From NCBI GenBank assembly GCA_900538545.1, contig UPYK01000005.1, forward strand, positions 1-64,000: 64,000 bases of DNA, written 5' to 3'. The DNA is from an uncultured Eggerthella sp. Its GTDB lineage: Bacteria > Actinomycetota > Coriobacteriia > Coriobacteriales > Eggerthellaceae. Shown in pieces: positions 43,339-52,529 of this stretch. The first letter of the stretch is position 1. Each line of letters opens with the position of its first letter. A program made the position numbers and the translations under genes. Under the pieces are notes generated by a model. That model saw nothing but the letters and a program-made list of their open reading frames with translations. It was not told where the DNA came from and did not search any database.

Positions 43339-43683
43339 CTAATCCTGGAAGAGGATGCCGTCGACATGAATATCAACGCGATTGACGGTATAGCCGGTCT
43401 GCGCGAGGATGGCATCAGCGATAGCCTTGCGCGCATCTGCTGCGATCTTGTCGAGCGAGAAGCCATTGAGCACGGTGATCGAAACGCTCACGTCGATCGT
43501 ATCACTCGTGACCTGGCTCACACGCACGCCCTTCTGATCCTGCTTGGACCCGAAGAAGGAAAGGATGCCCGTACTGGTCTGACCTACGACCGCAACTCCT
43601 TCAACATCCTTGAGCGCAAGTGCAACGATAGTATCGAGCACATCAGGAGCAATATCCATGCCTCTCGTTTGCGTGTCTGTCAT
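43339..43683 (-). CDS. Asp23/Gls24 family envelope stress protein
   Basis: 114 residues with the family pattern of an N-terminal helix (DIAPDVLDTIVALALKDVEG), a beta core (GVRVSQVTSDTIDVSVSITV) and YTVNRVDIHVDGILF. Members associate with the envelope and are often encoded beside nusB and accC in Gram-positives. Its ATG shares a base with the accC stop (TAATG), so it is translationally coupled. Confidence 0.88.
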   Translation of the reverse strand: MTDTQTRGMDIAPDVLDTIVALALKDVEGVAVVGQTSTGILSFFGSKQDQKGVRVSQVTSDTIDVSVSITVLNGFSLDKIAADARKAIADAILAQTGYTVNRVDIHVDGILFQD

Positions 43684-45032
43684 TATTCATCACCCATTTC
43701 GGTTTCAATGAAGTCGGTAAAGACGTTGCCCTCGATGAAGGCAGGATTCTCGAGCACCTGCAGATGGAACGGGATGGTGGTCTTGATACCTTCGATCTCG
43801 AATTCCTGGAGCGCACGCTTGCCACGCGCGATCGCCTCTGCGCGATCGGCACCCCACACGATGACCTTAGCGACCATGGAATCGTAGTAGGGCGAAATGC
43901 GATCGCCTTGCGAAATATAGGTGTCCACACGCACGCCAGGGCCTCCCGGCACCTTGAACTTCGTGATCGTGCCAGGGCACGGACGAAAATCGTAGTCGGG
44001 ATCTTCGGCATTGATACGGAATTCGATAGCGTGCCCATTCGGCGTGAAAGGCGCCTTGTCAGCACAAGAGATCGGTTCACCCGATGCGATGCGCAGCTGT
44101 TCCTTGATGATGTCGGTTCCAGTGATGGTCTCCGTGACCGGATGCTCGACCTGAACGCGCGTATTCATCTCCATGAAATAGAAGCGGCCATCTTGATCGA
44201 GCAAGAATTCGATCGTGCCCGCATTCTCATAACCCGTTGCACGTACTGCCTTGATGGCTGCAACGCCCATGGCACGACGAGTTTCGCCATCGAGCGCCGG
44301 CGAAGGCGCTTCTTCCAGCAACTTCTGATGACGGCGCTGGAGCGAACAGTCGCGTTCGCACAGCGAAATGCGGTTATCGTACTTATCAGCCAGGATCTGA
44401 ACCTCGATATGGCGTGGACGCAGCACGAGCTTCTCCAGATAGACATCGCCATTGCCAAAGGCTGCGAGCGCTTCGGTCTTTGCGGCAGTGAACTGGCTCT
44501 CCAGCTCTTCAGGGCTGTGCACTTCGCGCATGCCCTTGCCGCCGCCGCCCGCGCTTGCCTTGACGAGGATCGGATAGCCCGCAGCATCCGCGAATGCGCG
44601 CGCTTCCTCGACCGTTTCCACGACGCCATCGGAGCCAGGGACGGTGGGAACGCCGCAGGTCTTCATGGTCTCACGAGCCTGCGCCTTGTTGCCCATCGCT
44701 TCGATGCTCTCTGGCGAAGGGCCGATGAACACGATGTCGTTGTCGGCGCACGCACGTGCAAAATCGGCGTTCTCAGCCAAGAAACCATAGCCAGGATGAA
44801 TCGCATCGGCGCCAGTGTTGACAGCAGCAGCGATGATCGAAGGGATGATAAGATAGCTCTGATTAGCCGGAGCGGGACCGATGCAGACGGCCTCATCAGC
44901 ATAGGCGACCGGTGCCGTATTGGCATCTTCGGTGGAATAGACCGCCACCGTCTTCACGCCCAATTCCTTGCAGGCGCGCATGATGCGCAGAGCGACCTCG
45001 CCTCTGTTTGCGACTAGTACCTTGTTGAACAT
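43683..45032 (-). CDS. accC: Biotin carboxylase
   Basis: 449 residues. The ATP-grasp enzyme carboxylates the biotin on its carrier with bicarbonate and ATP. Motifs are the N-terminal FNKVLVANRGEVALRIMRAC, the ATP loop VKASAGGGGKGMREV, and EMNTRVQVEHPVTETITGTD with the catalytic Arg and Glu. It begins directly after the stop of the carboxyltransferase/AccB fusion gene, whose carrier is its likely partner. It may serve pyruvate carboxylation, acetyl-CoA carboxylation or both. Confidence 0.94.
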   Translation of the reverse strand: MFNKVLVANRGEVALRIMRACKELGVKTVAVYSTEDANTAPVAYADEAVCIGPAPANQSYLIIPSIIAAAVNTGADAIHPGYGFLAENADFARACADNDIVFIGPSPESIEAMGNKAQARETMKTCGVPTVPGSDGVVETVEEARAFADAAGYPILVKASAGGGGKGMREVHSPEELESQFTAAKTEALAAFGNGDVYLEKLVLRPRHIEVQILADKYDNRISLCERDCSLQRRHQKLLEEAPSPALDGETRRAMGVAAIKAVRATGYENAGTIEFLLDQDGRFYFMEMNTRVQVEHPVTETITGTDIIKEQLRIASGEPISCADKAPFTPNGHAIEFRINAEDPDYDFRPCPGTITKFKVPGGPGVRVDTYISQGDRISPYYDSMVAKVIVWGADRAEAIARGKRALQEFEIEGIKTTIPFHLQVLENPAFIEGNVFTDFIETEMGDE

Positions 45033-46931
45033 TTAGGCACTCTCCGGTCCGATAGCATCATGGGAATTATGCGGCTCGATGTAGAAGAGCGGCGTACCGA
45101 ACTCCACCGGTGTAGCATCTTCGAGGCAAACCTCGCGCACAACGCCCATCTCTTCAGAGGTGATCTCGTTCATGAGCTTCATAGCTTCGACGATGCAAAG
45201 CGTCTGGTTAGCGGTGACCTCGTCGCCCACCTTGACGAAGGGCGGCTCGCCAGGAGCAGGTGCTGCATAGAACGTGCCCACCATAGGAGCGGTCACGCAA
45301 TGCCAGGATGCCGGGCGGCTCGCATTGTCCGCAGGGGCAGCAGCGGGCTCAGCTGCAGGTGCAACCTGAGCTGCAGGAACAGCCTCTGCAGGCACCGCAA
45401 CCGGAACAGCCGGTGCTGCACACATAGCGCCTGGCATACGAACTGAGATGCGGGCGCCTTCTTCTTCGACAACGATCTCGCCCACGCCGCTTTCCTCAGC
45501 GACGCGCACCAGCTCGCGAATCTGATTGATATCCACGTAATCCTCCTCTTTGGTCTGGCTTGATTCCTCTTCAAGGAGGAAATCAACCTTTTCGGATGTG
45601 CGATGCTTGCTCAAATAGGTACGCGCCTCATTCGGGAACAGCGCATACATCAAAACGTCCTCTTCAGACTTAGCCAAATCGCCGATCTCTTCTTCAAGTT
45701 CGGCGAAGGTGGTGGTGACGAGCGAACCAGGTGCCACATCAGGATCGAGCACCTGCGAATCACCCACGACCTTGGCAACGATCTCTTGATCCATAGGACC
45801 AGGAGCTTTGCCGTAGTAACCGCAGATGTAGTCTTTCATTTCCTTGGAAACAACGCTCCAGCGCTTGCCCGTGAGAACGTTGAAGACCGCCTGCGTACCA
45901 ACGATCTGCGACATAGGCGTAACGAGCGGCGGATAGCCGACTTCAGCACGCACGCGCGGGATCTCTTCCATGACCTCATCCAAGCGGTCGAGCGCGTTTT
46001 GGATCTCAAGCTGGCTGACGAGGTTCGACATCATGCCACCAGGGACCTGATGCGAATAGACCTTCATGTGCGTGAGCGAAGAAACGCCACGCTTGTAGTG
46101 GCCGCGCTTGCGCACCTCTTCCCAGTATTCCGAGATCTCGAAGAGAAGCCCCAGATCCAGCCCGGTATCGTAGCGGCTTTCCTCAAGTGCCGCAACGATC
46201 ATCTCGACTGCGGGATGCGAGTTGCCGAACGCGAGCGGAGCGCTTGCAGTATCAGCGATGGCAGCGCCTGCTTCAGCGGATTTGATGATGTTAGCTGGTG
46301 CCATGCCGCCAACATAGTGGCAATGCACGTGAATGGGCAGGCCGATCTCGGCATTGAATGCCTTCACGATGCGCTCGGTACGATACGGCGTGAGCATACC
46401 CGCCATGTCTTTGATAGCGATGGAATCAGCACCCAGATCTTTGAGCTGCTGACCGTATTCAAGGAAGCTATCGAGCGTGTGAACGGGCGAGACCGTGTAA
46501 GAGATCGCGCCTTCGAAGTGGGCTCCGCACTCCTTGATGGCTTCGGCGTTATCCACCACATTGCGGATATCGTTCAACGCGTCGAACACGCGGAAGACAT
46601 CGATGCCATTTCGATGTGCTGCCTCGATGAAGCGAAAGCAGATCTCGCGGGAATAATGCTTGTAGCCCACAAGGTTCTGTCCACGCGAGAGCATGGACAA
46701 GCGAGTGTTCGGCGTTTTTGACTTGATGAGTCGCAGACGATCCCAAGGATTTTCGTCCAAAAAGCGTAGGCAGGTGTCGAATGTTGCACCGCCCCAGGCC
46801 TCGATGGCCCAGTATCCAACGCGATCCATCTTGGGCAAAATGGGCAGCATATCTCCGATCGACATACGTGTTGCCCAAAGACTCTGCTGTCCGTCGCGGA
46901 TCGTTGTGTCCATAAGTTGAAGTTTTGCCAA
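45033..46931 (-). CDS. Pyruvate carboxylase-type carboxyltransferase fused to an AccB-like biotin carrier
   Basis: 632 residues. Residues 1 to about 450 are a pyruvate-carboxylase/oxaloacetate-decarboxylase-type carboxyltransferase (LQLMDTTIRDGQQSLWATRM, FRVFDALNDIRN, metal HVHCHYVGGMAPANI). From about 465 the chain becomes a complete acetyl-CoA-carboxylase-type carrier: DINQIRELVRVAEESGVGEI, an Ala/Pro linker, TAPMVGTFY and VEAMKLMNEI with biotin on Lys585. Such carboxyltransferases usually have a shorter PycB/OadA-type carrier instead. There are no oadB/oadG membrane genes nearby, so a two-subunit pyruvate carboxylase with the adjacent AccC is favoured. TTG start behind AAGGAGG. Confidence 0.88.
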   Translation of the reverse strand: MAKLQLMDTTIRDGQQSLWATRMSIGDMLPILPKMDRVGYWAIEAWGGATFDTCLRFLDENPWDRLRLIKSKTPNTRLSMLSRGQNLVGYKHYSREICFRFIEAAHRNGIDVFRVFDALNDIRNVVDNAEAIKECGAHFEGAISYTVSPVHTLDSFLEYGQQLKDLGADSIAIKDMAGMLTPYRTERIVKAFNAEIGLPIHVHCHYVGGMAPANIIKSAEAGAAIADTASAPLAFGNSHPAVEMIVAALEESRYDTGLDLGLLFEISEYWEEVRKRGHYKRGVSSLTHMKVYSHQVPGGMMSNLVSQLEIQNALDRLDEVMEEIPRVRAEVGYPPLVTPMSQIVGTQAVFNVLTGKRWSVVSKEMKDYICGYYGKAPGPMDQEIVAKVVGDSQVLDPDVAPGSLVTTTFAELEEEIGDLAKSEEDVLMYALFPNEARTYLSKHRTSEKVDFLLEEESSQTKEEDYVDINQIRELVRVAEESGVGEIVVEEEGARISVRMPGAMCAAPAVPVAVPAEAVPAAQVAPAAEPAAAPADNASRPASWHCVTAPMVGTFYAAPAPGEPPFVKVGDEVTANQTLCIVEAMKLMNEITSEEMGVVREVCLEDATPVEFGTPLFYIEPHNSHDAIGPESA

Positions 46932-47004
46932 GTGACTCGCACCTCCTTGTCAAAGAGCACCCGTACGGTCGGGTTGCATGATAGTGAACGACCATTATAC
47001 GACA

Positions 47005-47025
47005 CGAGGCGCCTTACGCGCCTCG
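47005..47025 (-). terminator. GC-rich hairpin after efp
   Basis: CGAGGCGC and GCGCCTCG pair around GTAAG, 34 bp after the efp stop. No U-tract follows; instead TATAAT occurs at 46994-46999, facing the downstream carboxyltransferase gene, though without a clear -35 box. It is likely the end of the aro-efp unit and the start of the next one. Confidence 0.55.
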
Positions 47026-47058
47026 CAATCAAAGGTATTTTCGTTATCGAAACAGAGA

Positions 47059-47619
47059 TTAGACGCGAGTAACATAGCGGCCATCGCGCGTATCGATACG
47101 CAGGATATCGCCATTGTCGATGAACATGGGAACCTGGATGGTCGCGCCGGTTTCGAGCGTTGCAGGTTTCGTGCCGCCCTGGACCGTATCGCCCTTGAAG
47201 CCCGGCTCGGTATCGGTGACCTCGAGTTCGACGAACATCTGCGGCTCGAGGCCGATGAGCTCATCGCCCGCATACAGCAGCGTGACTTCGTCGTTCTCCT
47301 TGAGCCACTGTGAGGTATCGCCGACCACTTCAGCGTTGAGCGCGATCTGGTCGTAGGTGTTCGGATCCATGAAGTGATAATCCACGCCATCGTTGTAGAG
47401 GTACTGCATGACCTTCTTCTCAAGGCGAAGCGTCTCGAACTTCGTGCCGGAGTTGAAGGTGTAGTCGACCACGCGACCAGAACGGATATCGCGCAGCTTC
47501 GTGCGAACGAATGCGCCACCCTTACCTGGCTTCACGTGCTGGAATTCAATGATGACCCAGAGTTTGTCCTTATATTCGATGCACATTCCGTTACGGAAAT
47601 CAGCGGTAGAAATTGCCAC
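47059..47619 (-). CDS. efp: Elongation factor P
   Basis: 186 residues; relieves ribosome stalling at polyproline. There are three beta-barrel domains, and the tip loop HVKPGKGGAFVRTKLRD carries the lysine that may be modified. The C-terminal signature is VDNG-like MFIDNGDILRIDTRDGRYVTR. The start is GTG 47619 with GAGGA upstream. It follows pepP, the usual Gram-positive order aroB-pepP-efp. Confidence 0.95.
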   Translation of the reverse strand: MAISTADFRNGMCIEYKDKLWVIIEFQHVKPGKGGAFVRTKLRDIRSGRVVDYTFNSGTKFETLRLEKKVMQYLYNDGVDYHFMDPNTYDQIALNAEVVGDTSQWLKENDEVTLLYAGDELIGLEPQMFVELEVTDTEPGFKGDTVQGGTKPATLETGATIQVPMFIDNGDILRIDTRDGRYVTRV

Positions 47620-47651
47620 GGGGATCCTCGATTCTTACTCGTTATCTCTGC

Positions 47652-48872
47652 TTAGTGCGGCTCTATTATAACCATGTCATGGCTACTTTGGGTGATCACG
47701 TCATAACCCGTTTCGGTGACCACCCCAAAATCTTCAAGTCTCATGCCGAATTCAGCGGGAAGATAGATGCCCGGCTCGACCGTGAGCACCGCGCCGGCTG
47801 GCAGTGGCTTCGTATTGCGCGGCGAAAGTGCGGGTTCTTCGTGAATATCGACGCCGAGGCTGTGCCCGAGCCCATGACCCATCGTGTTGGCGAACCCCCC
47901 TTCGGCGAGCACCGCTTCAGCAAGTTCATGGATCTCCGCACCTGTCTTTCCAGAACGAAGCGCCGCTTCAGCAGCTTCATTGGCGCTTCTCATAGCTTCC
48001 CACGCGCGGTACATCTTTTCGGTAGGCTCCCCCACGAACACCGTGCGCGTCATGTCGGAACAATAGCCACCGAAGCGTGCGCCGAAATCCATAACGATCG
48101 CGTTGCCGCACGCGATGCGCGTATCGCCCGAAAGAGCATGCGGACTTGCTGCATGAACGCCCGTTGCGACGATCGTGGGGAATGCGAGCCCTTCAGCACC
48201 TGCATCGAGCATGAAGGTATCGAGCGCGCGCTGAACTTGTGCTTCCGTCATGCCCGGCTCGATGAAGTCAACGATGAACGCAAAGCCCGCATCGGTGATA
48301 GCCTGCGCCTTTCTCATGAGGGCGATCTCGAGAGCATCCTTGCTCGCACGCAAACCTTCGATGAACCGCTCGCGCTCGACAAGCTCAGGAGAAGCTGATG
48401 CATCCGCGAGCGCTTGGGTGAGCATATGGAACTCGCGCAAGGTGAGCGTATCTTCGATCGCAGCGCGCTGCTTGTTGCCGGACGTGCCCGCAAGCAGGTG
48501 CGCAAGCCAATTCGCATGGCTCGTCCGCTCGAGAGACACCTGGATCTGCGAACCCTGCGCAGCCGCCTCGAGCGCTTCGCCGTAGCGCGAATCGCTGTGA
48601 ATGATCACATCTTGAGGCGTGATGATGAGCGCATGCGCAGCCTCATCATCGAAGACGCCCTGGAAGGCGGTGACCCATTTGATGTTAGAAAGATCGCGAA
48701 CATAGATCGCGTCAAGTTCGTTTTCGACCAGGAGTTCACGGATACGTTCGATACGGCGCGCCGAAGCCTGCTTGCTCGTCAAAAGCAAGCGTTCCCGTTC
48801 TTCAGGTGACAGCGCTTCAATACCAAGCGCACTATCGAGCAGACCTCCTGGATGAGCAGTGCCTTTTTGCAT
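47652..48872 (-). CDS. pepP: M24 family Xaa-Pro aminopeptidase
   Basis: 406 residues. The N-terminal creatinase-like domain (about 35-175) is followed by the pita-bread metallopeptidase domain. Metal ligands are visible in VMDFGARFGGYCSDMTRT, GHGLGHSLGVDIHEEP, TVEPGIYLP and MRLEDFGVVTETG. An N-terminal extension of about 30 residues precedes the usual start. It removes N-terminal residues before proline and lies between aroB and efp. Confidence 0.92.
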   Translation of the reverse strand: MQKGTAHPGGLLDSALGIEALSPEERERLLLTSKQASARRIERIRELLVENELDAIYVRDLSNIKWVTAFQGVFDDEAAHALIITPQDVIIHSDSRYGEALEAAAQGSQIQVSLERTSHANWLAHLLAGTSGNKQRAAIEDTLTLREFHMLTQALADASASPELVERERFIEGLRASKDALEIALMRKAQAITDAGFAFIVDFIEPGMTEAQVQRALDTFMLDAGAEGLAFPTIVATGVHAASPHALSGDTRIACGNAIVMDFGARFGGYCSDMTRTVFVGEPTEKMYRAWEAMRSANEAAEAALRSGKTGAEIHELAEAVLAEGGFANTMGHGLGHSLGVDIHEEPALSPRNTKPLPAGAVLTVEPGIYLPAEFGMRLEDFGVVTETGYDVITQSSHDMVIIEPH

Positions 48873-48886
48873 GACCAGTGCCGCCT

Positions 48887-49984
48887 CTAAGCGATGCTCT
48901 GCTGCCAGGCACGCAGATGTTCGAGCACGAACCCCGGATCGAGACTGACGATCTCCCAGCTCCCCACATCGCGCGGCAAGACGAAACGAAGCGTATGCGA
49001 ACGGACCTTCTTATCGGAGAACATGCAGTCGAGCAGCTCTTCGGGATCGGCATGGAAATCGAGCGCAGGCAACCCGAGCGTGTCGAGCAGCTTGTCTTGC
49101 GTCTCCACGAATTCGAGCGAGGTGCCGAGCTTCGCTGCCGCAAGACGCGCCGCGAAGCGCATGCCTTCTGCAACCGCCGCACCATGGGAATAGACCCCAT
49201 AGCCTGCGCATGTCTCGATCGCATGAGCGAGCGTGTGGCCATAGTTCAAGCATTCGCGCACGCCCTTCGTCTCCTGCTCGTCGGCAGCAACGACTTGCGC
49301 CTTGAACACCACACTGCGCACGACCGCTTCTTGCGTGATACTCATATCACGCGCGGCGAGCGCGCCTGCATTATCGCAGAGCCAGAAGAAGAACTCATCC
49401 GAATCGATCACCGCCGATTTCGCGATCTCCGCGCAGCCGCACGCCCATTCCCGTTCAGGCAGCGTTGCAAGGGTGGCAAGGTCAGCGCAGACGAGAAGCG
49501 GCTGGCAAAAGGTTCCGACCAGGTTCTTCCCTGCCTCAAGATTGATGGCGGTCTTTCCTCCGACCGAAGAATCGACCATGGAGAGCAAGGTGGTGGGAAC
49601 CTGCACAACAGGCAGACCGCGCATGAACGTCGAGCCCGTGAAGCCTGCAAGATCACCCACGACCCCTCCCCCGAGCGCGATGACGAGCGAATCGCGATTG
49701 AGCTTGCAATCGGCCATCGCGTTCCAGATCTCGGCTGCACAATCGATCGATTTCGCGTCCTCGCCAGCAGGGACTGTGAGCACGAACGTACGATAGGATG
49801 CCGCTTCGAGCGAGGCTTTCACAGGCTTAAGGTAATGCGGCGCAACGGTCGCATCGGTGATGATGAGCGCCTGGGGATTCTCATCGAGCGCGCGAAGCGC
49901 GGCACCGAGTCCCTCGATCGCTCCCGCAGCGATGCGCACGTCATAGGGCTTATGGCCCGCAATATCGACGATGACCTTACTCAT
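48887..49984 (-). CDS. aroB: 3-dehydroquinate synthase
   Basis: 365 residues; an NAD-dependent enzyme converting DAHP to 3-dehydroquinate, step two of the shikimate pathway. Motifs are LVIALGGGVVGDLAGFTGST, VDSSVGGKTAINLEAGKN and the zinc ligands in RECLNYGHTLAHAIE and SHGAAVAEGM. The start is ATG 49984, overlapping the aroK stop (ATGAGTAA), with GAGGAAG upstream. Confidence 0.94.
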   Translation of the reverse strand: MSKVIVDIAGHKPYDVRIAAGAIEGLGAALRALDENPQALIITDATVAPHYLKPVKASLEAASYRTFVLTVPAGEDAKSIDCAAEIWNAMADCKLNRDSLVIALGGGVVGDLAGFTGSTFMRGLPVVQVPTTLLSMVDSSVGGKTAINLEAGKNLVGTFCQPLLVCADLATLATLPEREWACGCAEIAKSAVIDSDEFFFWLCDNAGALAARDMSITQEAVVRSVVFKAQVVAADEQETKGVRECLNYGHTLAHAIETCAGYGVYSHGAAVAEGMRFAARLAAAKLGTSLEFVETQDKLLDTLGLPALDFHADPEELLDCMFSDKKVRSHTLRFVLPRDVGSWEIVSLDPGFVLEHLRAWQQSIA

Positions 49985-50549
49985 GGGCTTCCTCTTTGAC
50001 CATGATGCCTTCAGCGAGCAGCTGCTCTGCGATCTCGCGAGCAAGATCGATTATCTCGCGCCCTTCGGTATCGATCGCATAATGCGCTGCAGCCTCATAT
50101 TGGGGGATGCGCTCGACGATGGTCTTGCGCGCAGTTTCCAAGTTCTTGAACATCGGGCGTGAATCGGTATTGGGAATACGACGCGCCGCTTCATCAGCCG
50201 TGACCTGCAGGTAGATCACATAGCCGGCATCGCGCATGATCTCGGCATTTTCCGCACGCTTCGTGACCACGCCGCCACCGCAGCCGATCAAGCGCGGTGA
50301 GCGCTGGGAGAGATCGCGCAGAACGTCCGTTTCGATATCGCGGAACGCCTCTTCCCCATCTTCAGCGAAGATGTCGGCGATGATGCGGTCTTCACGCAGT
50401 TCAAGATATTCATCCGCATCGATCGAAGCAAGGCCGTATTGGACCGCAAGCTGCTGAGAGACGCTCGTTTTGCCCGCACCCATGAACCCGATGAAGAATA
50501 CGGGTTTGGTAAGACGATAACCGCCTGCAGGGATAGCATTGTCACTCAT
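49977..50549 (-). CDS. aroK: Shikimate kinase
   Basis: 190 residues; phosphorylates shikimate. The P-loop is FIGFMGAGKTSVSQQLA, the shikimate-binding Asp is in IDADEYLELRED, and the GGG motif is LIGCGGGVVTKRAENAE. It lies between aroC and aroB, in coupled order with aroB. The 106-bp gap to aroC shows no gene. Confidence 0.94.
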   Translation of the reverse strand: MSDNAIPAGGYRLTKPVFFIGFMGAGKTSVSQQLAVQYGLASIDADEYLELREDRIIADIFAEDGEEAFRDIETDVLRDLSQRSPRLIGCGGGVVTKRAENAEIMRDAGYVIYLQVTADEAARRIPNTDSRPMFKNLETARKTIVERIPQYEAAAHYAIDTEGREIIDLAREIAEQLLAEGIMVKEEAHE

Positions 50550-50655
50550 AAGGTCCTCTTTCTCTCTGAATGCTCGCGTTTTTCTTTGATGGGATGCGAA
50601 CCACCAATGCGGCTGCGTCTCTTTGCAGCAAACGCACCTGCACGATGTTCCAAAC

Positions 50656-51828
50656 TTAGCGCGACATGGTCTTGATGCGCTTCTTGAATGATTCGATGTT
50701 CGCCTTGATATCGGTCATGTTGTCGGAGCCGAATTTGTCGAGGTACGCCTGCGCGATGACGAATGCGACCTCAGCTTCAGCAACCACCGAAGCAGCGGGT
50801 ACCGCACATACATCGCTTCGTTCAGTGGATGCCTTATCCACTTCGAGCGTATCGATATTGACCGTATTGAGCGGATCGATCTGCGTAGGGATCGGCTTCA
50901 TGGCGGCCGTCATGATGAGCGGCATGCCCGTGGTCATGCCCCCTTCCAAGCCTCCAGCACGGTTCGTCCTGCGCATGAAGCCCTTCTTCTTGTCGAGATA
51001 GATCTCGTCATGCGCTTCATGACCGAGCACCTCGGCATTCTTGAACCCGATGCCGAACTCAACGCCTTTGATGGCGGGGATCGAGAAGAGAGCACCGCCA
51101 AGCTTTGAGGTGAGGCGGTTTCGCGCTTCTTCGAATCCGCCGAGCGCAGGCAAGAGCCCGTTGACCACTACGCGGAAGGTACCGCCCAAGCTCTGTCCGA
51201 GTTCTTTCGCTTCATCGATGCGCGCTTTCATGGCTTCGGTCGCCTCTTCATCGGGGCAGCGCAGTTCGCTCATCTCGATGGCCAGCGGTCGATAGTCGGC
51301 CGCATCGCGCATAGGATCTTCCTCGACCATGCCTACACCGCCGATGGAAACGACATAGGAATAGACCTCCACGCCCACTTCAGCCAAGAATTCACGGGCG
51401 ATACCCGAAGCTGCAACGCGAATAGCGGTCTCGCGCGCGCTCGAACGCTCAAGGATATTGCGACAATCGGTCTGGTCGTTCTTGAGCACACCCAGAAGAT
51501 CGGCATGTCCGGGGCGCGGCGTGACCTCGCGCACAAGATCTGTTGGCTCATCACCGAATACCGCCATGCGGTCGGTCCAGTTCTCCCAGTCGTCATTCTT
51601 GATCGAAAGGCACACGGGGCTTCCGAGCGTTTTACCGAAGCGAACGCCCGACAGGACCTGAACGCGGTCCTTCTCGATCTTCTGCCTTCCCCCGCGACCG
51701 TATCCGCCTTGACGCCGAGCGAGATCGGAATTGATGTTCTTTTCCGAGATCGAAAGCCCTGCAGGCACTCCGGTAACGATAGCCGTTAAGGCAGGACCAT
51801 GGCTTTCACCAGCAGATACGTATTCCAT
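50656..51828 (-). CDS. aroC: Chorismate synthase
   Basis: 390 residues; a reduced-FMN-dependent enzyme making chorismate from EPSP. Signature segments are SAGESHGPALTAIVTGVPAG, RRQGGYGRGGRQ (about 35-46), RSSARETAIRVAASGIAREF and TNRAGGLEGGMTTGMPL. AAAGGAC precedes the ATG. It heads the aroC-aroK-aroB-pepP-efp group. Confidence 0.95.
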   Translation of the reverse strand: MEYVSAGESHGPALTAIVTGVPAGLSISEKNINSDLARRQGGYGRGGRQKIEKDRVQVLSGVRFGKTLGSPVCLSIKNDDWENWTDRMAVFGDEPTDLVREVTPRPGHADLLGVLKNDQTDCRNILERSSARETAIRVAASGIAREFLAEVGVEVYSYVVSIGGVGMVEEDPMRDAADYRPLAIEMSELRCPDEEATEAMKARIDEAKELGQSLGGTFRVVVNGLLPALGGFEEARNRLTSKLGGALFSIPAIKGVEFGIGFKNAEVLGHEAHDEIYLDKKKGFMRRTNRAGGLEGGMTTGMPLIMTAAMKPIPTQIDPLNTVNIDTLEVDKASTERSDVCAVPAASVVAEAEVAFVIAQAYLDKFGSDNMTDIKANIESFKKRIKTMSR

Positions 51829-51907
51829 AATCGTCCTTTTTCATGAGGTTCTCTTGGTCCTGCAGAAACAAGACCTTCATTGGTTTTTTATTCTATCAAA
51901 ACCCCTG

Positions 51908-51925
51908 ATTTCCCTGCGAGGAAAT
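51908..51925 (-). terminator. Candidate hairpin after yqeG
   Basis: ATTTCC and GGAAAT form a 6-bp stem around TCGCAG, followed after CAGGGG by TTTT on the minus strand. It lies in the 119-bp gap between yqeG and aroC, which also has a TAGAAT hexamer at 51890-51895 that could belong to the aroC promoter. Confidence 0.35.
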
Positions 51926-51947
51926 TAGCGCATGCGCGCTACCTCCA

Positions 51948-52502
51948 TCATTCGCCCTCGCGCGATGAAGAAACCGCGTTCACCCGGTCATCTTGTAGGC
52001 AGATGCCGCTCTGGGGCGCAGGTTCTTTCAAGAAGAGTCCTTCAACCTTGCGCACCAGCTGAGTATGCTTCAGATCGACATCCACGAGCGGCGCGACCAA
52101 GTAAGCGGGCATGCCGATAAGGTGCGCGCCCACCACATCGGTGAAGAGCTGGTCGCCCACCATAACGGAGTCTTCCACACTGCCCCCGACCAGAGCGAGC
52201 GCACGTTTGAATCCGCTGCCGAGAGGCTTCATCGCTTTAGCCACGATAGGAATGTCGAGTTCACGCGCAACCGCAAATACGTTCTCATGGAAGTTATTGC
52301 TCAGGATGCAGGGTTTTATACCTTTTTGCTGCACGTGCGTAAGCCATGCTCGAACCTCGAGTGGCACTTCATCGTTATCGCGCCGGCGCAGCGTGTTATC
52401 AAGATCGAGCAATACGTGCGTGAGGTGCAAGCGCAGAAGGTCCCATTCCGCATCGATCGCTGCGACCGACGAAAATTGCTTTTCAGGCGCGAATAGCCCC
52501 AC
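51948..52502 (-). CDS. YqeG family HAD IIIA-type phosphatase
   Basis: 184 residues. HAD motifs are VLLDLDNTLRRRD (motif I, DxDxT), CILSNN (motif II), a lysine in KAMKPLGSGFKRAL (motif III) and MVGDQLFTDVVGAHLIGM (motif IV). The substrate is unknown. YqeG proteins are found in Gram-positives, often near aro or ribosome-biogenesis genes. The start is GTG 52502 after GAGGGAAC. Confidence 0.87.
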   Translation of the reverse strand: MGLFAPEKQFSSVAAIDAEWDLLRLHLTHVLLDLDNTLRRRDNDEVPLEVRAWLTHVQQKGIKPCILSNNFHENVFAVARELDIPIVAKAMKPLGSGFKRALALVGGSVEDSVMVGDQLFTDVVGAHLIGMPAYLVAPLVDVDLKHTQLVRKVEGLFLKEPAPQSGICLQDDRVNAVSSSREGE

Positions 52503-52529
52503 ACGTTCCCTCTCTATATGAGCGTTGTT

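Noticed and set aside
45033..46931. Assignment as the alpha subunit of a sodium-pumping oxaloacetate decarboxylase
   Set aside because: No beta or gamma subunit genes are nearby, and a biotin carboxylase gene follows directly, which fits a carboxylase.
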